Source: an uncultured Erysipelotrichaceae bacterium
Lineage (GTDB): Bacteria; Bacillota_I; Bacilli_A; Acholeplasmatales; Anaeroplasmataceae
NCBI GenBank assembly: GCA_902783745.1
Contig: CACZRY010000216.1
Coordinates: forward strand, 1 to 21,981
Length of the DNA stretch: 21,981 bases
Reading direction: 5' to 3'
Positions within the stretch are counted from its first letter, which is position 1. The number at the start of each line of letters is the position of its first letter. A program made the translations under genes and the position numbers. The notes beneath the pieces are model-generated. The model saw only the letters and a program-made list of their open reading frames with translations, did no database searches and was not told the DNA's origin. Shown here piece after piece: positions 7,854 through 15,578 of the stretch.

Positions 7854-10496
7854 ATGTCAGAAAAAGAAAACTATTTTAAGTCCTATTTCAAGGCTTACGG
7901 AGTTTTTGCAACTATCATTATGATAATTGCGTTCTTATGTGTTGGTTATGTTGCAGTTGTTAACAAGAAAATAATCAACAGTGAGCAAATCCGTAATTTA
8001 GTTTATGGAGCAACAATTGCTCTTGTAGTTGGTTTCGCTGTATTAGGCTTATGCAAGCTTAAGAGTGAAAAAATATCATTCATTGATTTTATTAGAGTAG
8101 TTGGTCTATTCGGTTCAATTGTAATGATAGTTATGTCTGCTATTGGAAAGGTTTCATGGAAGGCATATGCTGTATTTATTGGATGCGCAGCTGTATTCTT
8201 AGTTGAAATCGTAGTAAGATTTATTAAGGCTAATGATCCAGAGCCTGCTTCATTTAAGAATTATTATGGAGCTTTAGCTGGTGCATATAATCCTATATTA
8301 ATATTATTAGTAGGTATTGCACTTGCAGTAGTTGCTACTATTTTAGCTGCTGGTTCATTAAAGTTACCTGTATTAAGTGAATTAGCAAAATATAAGTATT
8401 TTGTATTGGGTGGTATTGTTGCTTTATTAGTAATCTTAATGATTTCTGGTTTAGATAATAATATTGATGTTTCATTACTAGATTTATTATTAGCTGTAAC
8501 ATTTGTTGCATCAACTTATTTCATTTATTTAGGTGCATCAGTTGGTATTGCAGCATCAACATTAAAAGTAGATTTATTAATTGCAGCAGCATCTGCAGTT
8601 GGTTTAATTGTTAGAGGATTTACTTACAATAAAGGTAAATATTATGGTGATAACAGCCATAAGGTTAGATATTATTTCTTACAGGTATATGATAAGTTCA
8701 ATGCTGCATTCGCAGTTGCAATTGGATTTGTTGTATTAACAGCATTAGCTTTACCTGTTGTTGGACAAATTTCTGGTAATTCTGTTAACAAGGTATTAGG
8801 ATTCACTCCTAGTGTAATGGTTGGTTCAATCATTGTATTAGTAGTAGCAGTAATCTTATTAGTATTAGCATTATTATTTAGAAAGTTCAAATCTACTAAG
8901 ATTGAAAAGATTGATTATTTATTAATCATTATGTTATATTCATCTGCATTTGTAGTTCCATTCTTAATTACAATTGCTGTTAGTGGAAACTTTAGTGTAT
9001 TAACTGATAACATTATGGCTTTAGTAGCTACAATTGTTATTGCTTTAGTATTTGTATTTGCTGCAGTTGTTCAATTCATCAGATTAAGAAATTATGATGC
9101 ATTATCTGAAGTTGTTAAGCAATATGAATATAAGAAGGAAGTAGAAGAAGAAAAGGCTGAAGAGGAAGCTAAGGAAGAAGCTGAAGAAAAGGCTGAAGAG
9201 GAAGCTAAGGAAGAAGCTGAAGAAGAAAAAGATCCATTCGCTATTTCTGAAGAGGAAGAAGAATTATTAAAGACTTATTATGGTGAAGAAGAAACTGCTG
9301 AAGAACCACAAGAAGAGTCTGAAGAAGTAGTTGAAGAGGAAGTTGTAGAAGAAGAACAACCTGAAGAGGAAACTGCTGAAGAAGAGGTTGTAGAAGAAGA
9401 ACAACCTGTTGAAGAACAAGCTGAAGAAGAGGTTGCAGAAGAAGAGCAACCTGTTGAAGAAGAGGTTGTAGAAGAACAACCTGTTGAAGAACAAACTGAA
9501 GAAGTAGCTGATGAAGATTCAGAAGAAGATGCTGATGAAGAAGCAGATGATGAAGATGCTGATGATGATGCAGATGAATATGCTGATGAAGAAGACGGCG
9601 AAGAATTAGAAGACATTCATAAGAAGACTAAGGAAGCTGGAATTATCGTTCAAGACTTCCAAGTAGTTGATGAAAACGGAAACGTTAAGAAGATTAAGAG
9701 AAGATTCAATTCAAGAATGATGTTCGCTCCATATGAAACTAAGGAATATTATAATGAAATTAAGAATTACTTAGTTATGTATCGTGCTAAGGGCAGAAAT
9801 TCTTCAAGATGTGAATCATTCAGATATAAGGGATTAGTATCTAAGGTTGCTTTAGGTGGTAAGTCAATTAAGGTATTCTTAGCATTACCAGTTGAATTTA
9901 TTGATGCAAATCCTAAGTATCATTTAAAGGATGTTTCATCTAAGAAGCAATATGCTGAAGTTCCAGTAATGATTAAGGTTAGATCTCCAAGAGCATTAAA
10001 GTACTTCAAGGAATTAGTTGATATCATGATGGCAAATCGTGGTGTTAAACCTAAGAGAAACTTCCAACCTACAAATTATATGCCAGAATTAATTCCAAAT
10101 GGTGAAGCAATTATGGCTACATTAGGTATGAGAGCTGATTATCTACAGGATAATATTAATGTTCATAGTATTCCAGAAGATATGCCAGATGATTTAGATG
10201 AATATTTACCAATGATTAATGGTGAACCATTAGATGATGAAGAAATCGAAGCATCTGTATATCTAGATACATTATGTAACCATTTCGAAGATGGTGATGA
10301 AATTACAATTGATTTATTAAAGTCATTACACATCGTTACAAGTGGAAATGTATTAAGAATTAAGGCTAGAGGTACATTAGACCGTAAGCTTACAATTTAT
10401 GCTGAATACTTTGATGCAGATGCATTAAAGATGTTAATGTGTGCTAATTGCCGTTGCATTAAGATTATTCGTGATCAAGATATCGTTGAAGAATAA
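7854..10496 (+). CDS. Membrane protein with an acidic linker and a C-terminal uL15-like domain
   Basis: 880 residues in four parts. Residues 1-411 hold about 12 hydrophobic segments (near 14-35, 44-68, 79-99, 103-124, 146-169, 180-200, 208-234, 240-257, 287-307, 320-345, 353-378, 388-411) and no signal peptide. Residues 425-590 are extremely acidic, mostly Glu with Val, Gln, Pro, Ala and later Asp, and include a 12-residue tandem duplication. Residues 612-730 (from RRFNSRMMFAPYETKEYY through ESFRYKG to KYFKELVDIMM) resemble a domain I recall in many uncharacterised Firmicutes proteins. Residues 815-875 (ITIDLLKSL..., LRIKARGTLDRKLTI, then A-x-x-FDADALKML) align by eye with the C-terminal half of ribosomal protein uL15. 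The function is unknown; a ribosome- or RNA-interacting membrane protein is an inference. GGAG (7840-7843) precedes the ATG, and AAG-rich Lys usage suggests high expression. Monocistronic. Confidence 0.85.
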   Translation: MSEKENYFKSYFKAYGVFATIIMIIAFLCVGYVAVVNKKIINSEQIRNLVYGATIALVVGFAVLGLCKLKSEKISFIDFIRVVGLFGSIVMIVMSAIGKVSWKAYAVFIGCAAVFLVEIVVRFIKANDPEPASFKNYYGALAGAYNPILILLVGIALAVVATILAAGSLKLPVLSELAKYKYFVLGGIVALLVILMISGLDNNIDVSLLDLLLAVTFVASTYFIYLGASVGIAASTLKVDLLIAAASAVGLIVRGFTYNKGKYYGDNSHKVRYYFLQVYDKFNAAFAVAIGFVVLTALALPVVGQISGNSVNKVLGFTPSVMVGSIIVLVVAVILLVLALLFRKFKSTKIEKIDYLLIIMLYSSAFVVPFLITIAVSGNFSVLTDNIMALVATIVIALVFVFAAVVQFIRLRNYDALSEVVKQYEYKKEVEEEKAEEEAKEEAEEKAEEEAKEEAEEEKDPFAISEEEEELLKTYYGEEETAEEPQEESEEVVEEEVVEEEQPEEETAEEEVVEEEQPVEEQAEEEVAEEEQPVEEEVVEEQPVEEQTEEVADEDSEEDADEEADDEDADDDADEYADEEDGEELEDIHKKTKEAGIIVQDFQVVDENGNVKKIKRRFNSRMMFAPYETKEYYNEIKNYLVMYRAKGRNSSRCESFRYKGLVSKVALGGKSIKVFLALPVEFIDANPKYHLKDVSSKKQYAEVPVMIKVRSPRALKYFKELVDIMMANRGVKPKRNFQPTNYMPELIPNGEAIMATLGMRADYLQDNINVHSIPEDMPDDLDEYLPMINGEPLDDEEIEASVYLDTLCNHFEDGDEITIDLLKSLHIVTSGNVLRIKARGTLDRKLTIYAEYFDADALKMLMCANCRCIKIIRDQDIVEE
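9153..9224 (+). repeat. 36-bp perfect tandem duplication in the acidic linker
   Basis: 9153-9188 and 9189-9224 are identical and encode KAEEEAKEEAEE twice. It is part of a longer GAAGAA-rich tract (about 9127-9600) that also has degenerate repeats of EEVVEEEQPVEEQ type. Confidence 0.9.
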
Positions 10497-10505
10497 TATA
10501 ATTAT

Positions 10506-10536
10506 AAAAAGGATGTGAGTACTCACATCCTTTTTT
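10506..10536 (+). terminator. Intrinsic terminator of the uL15-like membrane protein gene
   Basis: A perfect 10-bp stem GGATGTGAGT (10511-10520) / ACTCACATCC (10521-10530), flanked by AAAAA and TTTTTT. It lies between convergent genes and could act on both strands. Confidence 0.92.
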
Positions 10537-10540
10537 GTAA

Positions 10541-10596
10541 TCTATATAAAAAAATATAGTGTATCAAAATACTGTAAATGTATATCGATACACTAT
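10541..10596 (-). terminator. Intrinsic terminator of the fumarase-malic enzyme operon
   Basis: On the minus strand ATAGTGTATC (10596-10587) pairs perfectly with GATACACTAT (10565-10556) across a 21-nt loop, and is followed by ATTTTTTTATATA. Confidence 0.75.
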
Positions 10597-10606
10597 TAAA
10601 TATTAA

Positions 10607-11803
10607 TTAGTTTTTCTTATATAATTTAGAAACACCAGTTTTGATTGCCATATCAGCAACAGCTTTTGATACAGCCTCAACAACTCTTGGGTCAAAAGCA
10701 CCAGGTACAATATATTCTCTAGATAATTCATTATCTGGAATAATTGATGCAATTGCATTTGCAGCAGCAATTTGCATTTCATAATTAATCTTTGATGCTC
10801 TTACTGATAAAGCACCCTTAAATAAACCAGGGAATGCTAAAACGTTGTTAATTTGATTTGGATAATCTGATCTACCAGAACCTGCTATATAAGCACCAGC
10901 TTCAATAGCGTCATCATAAGAAATTTCAGGAGTTGGATTTGCCATAGCAAATACAATTGGATCCTTTGCCATTGATTTAACCATTTCTTTTGTTACTAGG
11001 TTTGGAGCAGATACACCAACAAATGCATTAGCACCCTTCATAATTGAAGCAAGAGTACCATCATGTTCTTCAGGAGTATCATAAATACCTTGATCTAATA
11101 ATTCTTTTATTAAGAAGTTATATGAATCATATTTTTTCTTATCAATTACACCAGTAATATCATATGCATAAATTTTACCAACGCCAATTTTCTTTAACAT
11201 AACAGCAATTTGTGAACCAGCAGCACCAGTACCACTCATTACTAAAGTCATATCCTTTAATGGCTTTTTAGTAAATCTTTCTACATTCTTAAATACAGCA
11301 GCAACAATAATAGAAGTACCATGTTGATCATCATGGAATACAGGAATATTCATTTCTTCCATTAATCTTCTTTCAATTGTAATACATCTTGGAGCTGAAA
11401 TATCTTCTAGATTGATTGCACCAAGTGTTGGTTCAAGATATTTACAAGTCTTAATGATTTCTTCAACATCTTGAGTCTTAAGACAAATCGGAATTGAATC
11501 AACTCCAGCTAATTCCTTCATAAGAATTGATTTTCCTTCCATAACAGGTATTGCACCATAAGGTCCAATGTTTCCTAATCCTAATACAGCAGAACCATCT
11601 GATATAACTGCAACCATATTAGCTTTAGAAGTATATTCATATGCTAATTCAGGGTCACGTTCAAGTTCCTTACAAGCATATGCAACACCAGGTGTATATG
11701 CTAATGATAAATCTTTTTGGTTAGCAATTCTAACCTTTGATTTGATTTCAAGCTTACCATGATTCTTTCTATGTAGTTCTAAAGATTCTTCTTTTAAATC
11801 CAT
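10607..11803 (-). CDS. Malic enzyme (NAD(P)-dependent, decarboxylating)
   Basis: Oxidatively decarboxylates malate to pyruvate and CO2 with NAD(P)H formation. 398 residues, typical of the short bacterial malic enzymes without a phosphotransacetylase domain. Recognisable motifs are AYTPGVAYAC with the catalytic Tyr, LGLGNIGP, ICLKTQD with the catalytic Lys, INLEDISAPRC and FHDDQHGTS with the metal-binding Glu and Asp residues, the Rossmann motif SGTGAAG, and FAMANPTPEI near the C-terminus. Cofactor preference cannot be read with confidence. AAGGAG lies about 7 nt before the ATG. The start is 11 nt after the fumarase beta stop, so it is the third gene of a minus-strand operon that supplies malate from fumarate. 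Confidence 0.96.
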   Translation of the reverse strand: MDLKEESLELHRKNHGKLEIKSKVRIANQKDLSLAYTPGVAYACKELERDPELAYEYTSKANMVAVISDGSAVLGLGNIGPYGAIPVMEGKSILMKELAGVDSIPICLKTQDVEEIIKTCKYLEPTLGAINLEDISAPRCITIERRLMEEMNIPVFHDDQHGTSIIVAAVFKNVERFTKKPLKDMTLVMSGTGAAGSQIAVMLKKIGVGKIYAYDITGVIDKKKYDSYNFLIKELLDQGIYDTPEEHDGTLASIMKGANAFVGVSAPNLVTKEMVKSMAKDPIVFAMANPTPEISYDDAIEAGAYIAGSGRSDYPNQINNVLAFPGLFKGALSVRASKINYEMQIAAANAIASIIPDNELSREYIVPGAFDPRVVEAVSKAVADMAIKTGVSKLYKKN

Positions 11804-11814
11804 TTTAATTCTCC

Positions 11815-12342
11815 TTATTTATTGTTTTCAAATATATTATTACCATAATAATCAATTGCACAAATCATTTTAAATCCTTCAACCTTTAATCTTTTGATTG
11901 ATTCAGGACCTAAATCTAAGAATGCAATTTCTTTAGCTTCTTTAACTGATTTTGCAAGCAATGCACCACAACCACCAGTAGTTATAAAATATAATATTTT
12001 ATTATCTATATAATATTTACTACATTCTTCATTTCTTGGACCTTTCCCAATTGTAGCTTTAACTTTAAGCTTTGTCATCAATGGACCGAATTTATCCATT
12101 CTTGAAGAAGTAGTAGGTCCAATAGAACCAATGACATGACCTGGTTTTGTAGGAGTAGGACCTGCATAATAAATAAATGCATCTGTAAAATCCACAGGTA
12201 ATTCTTCGCCATTATCAACCATCTTTTGTAGTCTCATATGTGCAGCATCTCTTGATGTTAAAATAGTACCACTGAATTCTACAACATCACCTGCATGTAA
12301 TTCTTTAAGCTTATCTTCATCTAAAGGGTATCTAATTATCAT
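11815..12342 (-). CDS. fumB: Class I fumarase, beta subunit (C-terminal domain)
   Basis: The C-terminal, swivelling-domain part of the iron-sulfur fumarase/tartrate dehydratase family, encoded separately as in many anaerobes and archaea. 175 residues. Family features are the N-terminal LHAGDVVEFSGTILTSRDAAHMRL, the YYAGPTP and GSIGPTTSSRMD loops, and GGCGALLAKSVKEA. The ATG overlaps the alpha-subunit stop in ATGA, so translation is coupled, with GGTGGT in the overlap as the ribosome binding site. The paired alpha subunit and the downstream malic enzyme favour fumarate hydratase over L-tartrate dehydratase, but sequence alone does not exclude the latter. The symbol names the split subunit, not E. 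coli FumB. Confidence 0.92.
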   Translation of the reverse strand: MIIRYPLDEDKLKELHAGDVVEFSGTILTSRDAAHMRLQKMVDNGEELPVDFTDAFIYYAGPTPTKPGHVIGSIGPTTSSRMDKFGPLMTKLKVKATIGKGPRNEECSKYYIDNKILYFITTGGCGALLAKSVKEAKEIAFLDLGPESIKRLKVEGFKMICAIDYYGNNIFENNK

Positions 12343-13175
12343 AGAATCACCACCTTATGTCTTGAAGCATGACATTGAATATTTACTGCGACAGGTAAAG
12401 ATGCTATATGACAAGGATATAAATTTACTTTAACTGCAAGAGCGGTAGTTTTTCCACCAAGTCCCATAGGACCAACATTAGTCTTATTAATTAATTCAAA
12501 TAATTCTTTTTCAAGTTTTAATGCATCAGGATCACTAGATTCATCATTAATTGGTCTTAACAATGATTGTTTAGCAAGTAATGCACAAGTTTCTAAATCT
12601 CCACCAATTCCAACACCAACAACTAAAGGAGGACATGCTCTACCACCTGCTTCAACAATAGTATCTAAAACAAATTTCTTTATTCCATCAATACCATCTG
12701 CAGGTACAAGCATCTTAACCTTACTCATATTTTCAGATCCAGCACCCTTAGGACATACTGTTATTTTTAATTGATCACCTAAGACATATTTTATATGAAC
12801 TATAGCAGGAGTGTTATCTTTAGTGTTAATTCTATTAAGAGGTGATTTAACAACACTCTTTCTTAAATAACCTTGAGTATAGCCCTTAGCTACACCTTTA
12901 TTGATAGCTTCATATAAATCCCCATTTAAATGTACATCATTTCCAATTTCTACAAAACAAATCATAATTCCAGTATCTTGGCACATAGGTACATTTTCTT
13001 CTGTAGCAAGTGTATCATTTTCAATGATTTGTTCCATAATGGATTTAGAAAGACCAGTTTCTTGGTCCTTAGCTTTTTTTAATACATTTAGGACATCACA
13101 TTCAATATATGTTGCAGCTTCAATACAAAGTCTTGCAACTTCATTTGTAATTAATTCTGTGTCTATTTCTTTCAT
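12339..13175 (-). CDS. fumA: Class I fumarase, alpha subunit (N-terminal catalytic domain)
   Basis: Carries the [4Fe-4S] cluster that hydrates fumarate to malate. 278 residues from the start chosen here. Cluster cysteines fit three positions: Cys65 in CQDTG, the Cys of GGDLETCALLAKQ, and the Cys of IQCHASRH near the C-terminus. KGAGSENMS and GGRACPPLVVGVGIGGD are also typical. I chose ATG at 13175 (MKEIDTEL) over the in-frame ATG at 13187. GAGGT (13185-13181) lies 5 nt before 13175, whereas 13187 has no Shine-Dalgarno. The predicted transcription start, about 7 nt downstream of the -10 box, falls near 13186, which would exclude an AUG at 13187. First gene of the fumA-fumB-malic enzyme operon. 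The oxygen-sensitive enzyme class fits an anaerobe. Confidence 0.94.
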   Translation of the reverse strand: MKEIDTELITNEVARLCIEAATYIECDVLNVLKKAKDQETGLSKSIMEQIIENDTLATEENVPMCQDTGIMICFVEIGNDVHLNGDLYEAINKGVAKGYTQGYLRKSVVKSPLNRINTKDNTPAIVHIKYVLGDQLKITVCPKGAGSENMSKVKMLVPADGIDGIKKFVLDTIVEAGGRACPPLVVGVGIGGDLETCALLAKQSLLRPINDESSDPDALKLEKELFELINKTNVGPMGLGGKTTALAVKVNLYPCHIASLPVAVNIQCHASRHKVVIL

Positions 13176-13192
13176 AAAATACCTCATTAGAA

Positions 13193-13221
13193 ATTATACA
13201 CTTTTAAGCTAATATTTTAAA
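13193..13221 (-). promoter_or_regulatory. Promoter of the fumarase-malic enzyme operon
   Basis: On the minus strand, TTTAAA (13221-13216), a 17-nt spacer and a perfect TATAAT (13198-13193). The implied leader is only about 10 nt. Confidence 0.65.
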
Positions 13222-13240
13222 CATTAAAATATAATTCTTA

Positions 13241-13269
13241 TTTAAAAATAATTGTTTTTATACTATAAT
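13241..13269 (+). promoter_or_regulatory. Promoter of cysE
   Basis: A weak -35 box TTTAAA (13241-13246), a 17-nt spacer and a perfect -10 box TATAAT (13264-13269). It is divergent from the fumarase promoter; the two -35 boxes are about 20 bp apart. No T-box or S-box-like leader is present. Confidence 0.55.
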
Positions 13270-13302
13270 TAAAAAGAACGTTTATGATAGGAGGCATATT
13301 AT

Positions 13303-14121
13303 ATGGAAAAAAGTTTTGAAGAATGGTTTTTAAATAAGAAAAAATCAGAAGTAAAAAATGAAGCTATGCGTCACGATGATTTAGTAAAATTCATTAATGA
13401 TATGCGTTCATTCCTATTCCCTGGATATGTTGATCATGTAATTAAGCTTGATCAATATTTAGATTTAAAACTGAATGAAGTAAAAGAAGATTTATGTATT
13501 CTTTTAACATCAATTAATAGAATTACAAATTCTAATATTTCATATGATAATATAATTTGTAGCTTTTTAAATGAATTACCTAAAGTTGATGAATTATTAA
13601 AAACAGATATTCAAGCATTATTTGATGGAGATCCTGCAGCTAAAAGTAAAGATGAGATTATTCTTACTTATCCAGGATTTACTGCAATATTTATTTATAG
13701 AATTGCACATATTTTATATAATTTAAATGTACCAATCTTACCACGTGCTATTTCAGAATATGCACATACAAAAACTGGTATTGATATTAACCCAGGTGCT
13801 CAAATTGGTTCTTATTTCTTTATTGACCATGGTACAGGTATAGTTATTGGTGAAACTGCAATTATAGGTTCACATGTTAAAATATATCAAGGTGTAACAT
13901 TAGGTGCCTTATCTCTTGCGAAAGGGCAAAAGCTTGCAGGTACTAAGCGTCACCCTACTATAAAAGATAATGTAACAATTTATTCAGGTGCATCTATATT
14001 CGGTGGAGAAACTATAATAGGAGAAGGTTCTATTATCGGTTCATCAACTTATATTACATCATCAGTTGAACCTAATATGATAGTTACAATATTAGGTGAA
14101 AAGAAGAAAATATCTAAATAA
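13303..14121 (+). CDS. cysE: Serine O-acetyltransferase
   Basis: Transfers acetyl from acetyl-CoA to serine to give O-acetylserine, the carbon skeleton for cysteine synthesis. 272 residues. The N-terminal helical SATase domain ends with [18 protein letters not shown] and [17 protein letters not shown]. The left-handed parallel beta-helix follows from about residue 160 with hexapeptide repeats: [41 protein letters not shown] and a terminal [11 protein letters not shown]. The His pair of YAHTKTG and IDHGTG matches the active site. AGGAGG (13289-13294) is 8 nt before the ATG. No cysK lies beside it, so the partner synthase must be elsewhere. Monocistronic. Confidence 0.95.
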   Translation: MEKSFEEWFLNKKKSEVKNEAMRHDDLVKFINDMRSFLFPGYVDHVIKLDQYLDLKLNEVKEDLCILLTSINRITNSNISYDNIICSFLNELPKVDELLKTDIQALFDGDPAAKSKDEIILTYPGFTAIFIYRIAHILYNLNVPILPRAISEYAHTKTGIDINPGAQIGSYFFIDHGTGIVIGETAIIGSHVKIYQGVTLGALSLAKGQKLAGTKRHPTIKDNVTIYSGASIFGGETIIGEGSIIGSSTYITSSVEPNMIVTILGEKKKISK

Positions 14122-14130
14122 AATTCAAAA

Positions 14131-14162
14131 AAATACTCGTAAAAAAATGCGAGTGTTTTTCT
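14131..14162 (+). terminator. Intrinsic terminator of cysE
   Basis: ACTCG (14135-14139) / CGAGT (14150-14154), lengthened by wobble and A-T pairs on both sides, followed by TTTTTCTTTT. Confidence 0.75.
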
Positions 14163-14211
14163 TTTATTTTTAATTTGTACTTTTATATTTAATTTTTTTA
14201 AAAATTAGGTA

Positions 14212-14239
14212 TTGATTAATTTAAAATTAAGAATATAAT
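14212..14239 (+). promoter_or_regulatory. Promoter of the potABCD operon
   Basis: TTGATT (14212-14217), a 16-nt spacer and a perfect TATAAT (14234-14239). It predicts a leader of about 148 nt before potA. Confidence 0.7.
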
Positions 14240-14245
14240 AATCGC

Positions 14246-14393
14246 ATAATATATAAAATCAGAAACACGTTAACTGTTAGTTTATATGTTTGCTTTGGGG
14301 CGTTAAGGTATTTCCGGTTACAAGCCAAAAAATTTAAATATTTTTTAGGAAAGGATTAGAATGATATTAATATCATTCGTTTGGTAAATTGAG
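14246..14393 (+). promoter_or_regulatory. Long potABCD leader with a possible leader peptide
   Basis: The leader contains a patch that is G/C-rich for this window (14291-14329). TTTGG (14294-14298) can pair with CCAAA (14325-14329) around an imperfect inner hairpin (TAAGG / CC-GG-TTA). Next come an A/T inverted repeat, a purine ribosome-binding-like stretch AGGAAAGGA (14348-14356) and, 4 nt later, an ATG (14361) that opens an 8-codon frame MILISFVW ending in TAA (14385). The first six codons overlap a perfect 16-nt palindrome ATGATATTAATATCAT (14361-14376). potA starts in the same frame 6 nt after that stop, at TTG 14394, which has no good ribosome binding site of its own. I do not recognise a known riboswitch class. 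Confidence 0.45.
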
Positions 14394-15578
14394 TTGAAAC
14401 AACCAATTATCGAATTACACAACATAGTAAAATTCTATGGTGAGAATTGTGTCGTAGATAACATTAATTTAAATATCTACGAAAATGAATTTGTAACTTT
14501 TTTAGGACCATCTGGATGTGGTAAGACTACTACATTAAGAATGATCGGTGGATTTGAGTATCCAACATCTGGTGAAATTATCATTAATGGTAAAATCATC
14601 AATGACCTTCCTGCATATGCGAGACCTGTTAATACAGTTTTCCAAAGATATGCATTATTTCCAAATTTAAACGTATACGAAAACGTTGCTTTCGGTTTGA
14701 AGAATTCATCTCGTAAAAATTTAATAGAATTATTTGGTGGAATTCAAGCTGTAACTGAAGTTGCAAAAAGTGATAAGGATAGAATGGGTAAGGATTCATC
14801 TAAGATTTCTTACTTTGATATTTCTCGTGCACTTAAGCATTGTATTAAGGATTCTGTTGAGGCTGCATTAAAACTTGTTGGTCTTGAGGGATTTGGTGAA
14901 AGAGGAATTGATAAAATTTCAGGTGGACAAATGCAACGTGTTGCAATTGCACGTGCTATTGTTTTAAAGCCAAAGATCTTATTACTTGACGAACCATTAT
15001 CAGCACTTGATATGAAATTAAGAAGAAGCATGCAATATGAATTAAAACAAATGCAAAGAAACTTAGGTATTACATTTATATTTGTAACACATGATCAAGA
15101 AGAAGCAATGGTTATGTCTGATAGAATTATTGTTATGAATAACGGTATTATTCAACAACAAGGTTCTCCAAAAGATATTTATAATGAACCTGAAAATAGA
15201 TATGTTGCTAACTTCATTGGTGATTCTAATATTTTTGAAGGCGTATATCTATCTAAGAATAAAGTTCATTTCTTAGGTACTGATTGGGATGTTGTTGGAT
15301 ATGAATTCGATGACAATGAAAAGGTAGATGTAGTAATTAGACCAGAAGACTGGGACGTCGTACCAGTTGAAAAGGCTAAAATTATTGGTCATGTTAATTC
15401 ATCAATTTTCAAGGGAGTTCATTATGAACTTAAGGTTGAAATTGAAAATAAGGAATACAAGGTTCATACATATGAAGATGTTAAACCAGGAGATAATGTA
15501 GGACTTAAAGTAGACCCTTATGAAATTTGCTTAATGAAGGTAGACGGAACATGCAAAAAAATCGTACCAATAGAGTAA
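14394..15578 (+). CDS. potA: Spermidine/putrescine ABC transporter, ATP-binding protein
   Basis: Energises polyamine uptake. 394 residues. Walker A is GPSGCGKTT (38-46), the Q-loop Gln is 84, the signature is ISGGQ (175-179, Ile in place of the usual Leu), Walker B is ILLLDE (195-200) and the H-loop His is 233. A C-terminal TOBE-like regulatory domain follows (about 285-394). The Walker A to signature distance is about 40 residues longer than in E. coli-type PotA, because of an insertion at about 104-148 in the helical subdomain. PotA proteins with extra sequence here are known in mycoplasmas. The start is TTG: no ATG in frame is usable, since the one at 14361 is cut off by a TAA. The gene overlaps potB by 28 nt. 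Confidence 0.95.
   Translation: MKQPIIELHNIVKFYGENCVVDNINLNIYENEFVTFLGPSGCGKTTTLRMIGGFEYPTSGEIIINGKIINDLPAYARPVNTVFQRYALFPNLNVYENVAFGLKNSSRKNLIELFGGIQAVTEVAKSDKDRMGKDSSKISYFDISRALKHCIKDSVEAALKLVGLEGFGERGIDKISGGQMQRVAIARAIVLKPKILLLDEPLSALDMKLRRSMQYELKQMQRNLGITFIFVTHDQEEAMVMSDRIIVMNNGIIQQQGSPKDIYNEPENRYVANFIGDSNIFEGVYLSKNKVHFLGTDWDVVGYEFDDNEKVDVVIRPEDWDVVPVEKAKIIGHVNSSIFKGVHYELKVEIENKEYKVHTYEDVKPGDNVGLKVDPYEICLMKVDGTCKKIVPIE

Noticed and set aside
9278..9616. Serine-rich and phenylalanine-rich open frames on the minus strand
   Set aside because: They are antisense shadows of the GAA-repeat acidic linker, without ribosome binding sites or domain content.
13176..13187. ATG at 13187 as the fumarase alpha start
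   Set aside because: It has no Shine-Dalgarno and coincides with the predicted transcription start; its own bases supply the GAGGT for the ATG at 13175.
14246..14393. Known riboswitch (guanidine, TPP, SAM, preQ1, purine) in front of potA
   Set aside because: The conserved cores I can recall for these classes are not present, so the leader is reported as unassigned.
15527..15550. TTG start giving an eight-residue longer PotB
   Set aside because: ATG 15551 has a suitably placed AAGG and gives a typical basic N-terminus; the longer form adds residues read from inside potA.
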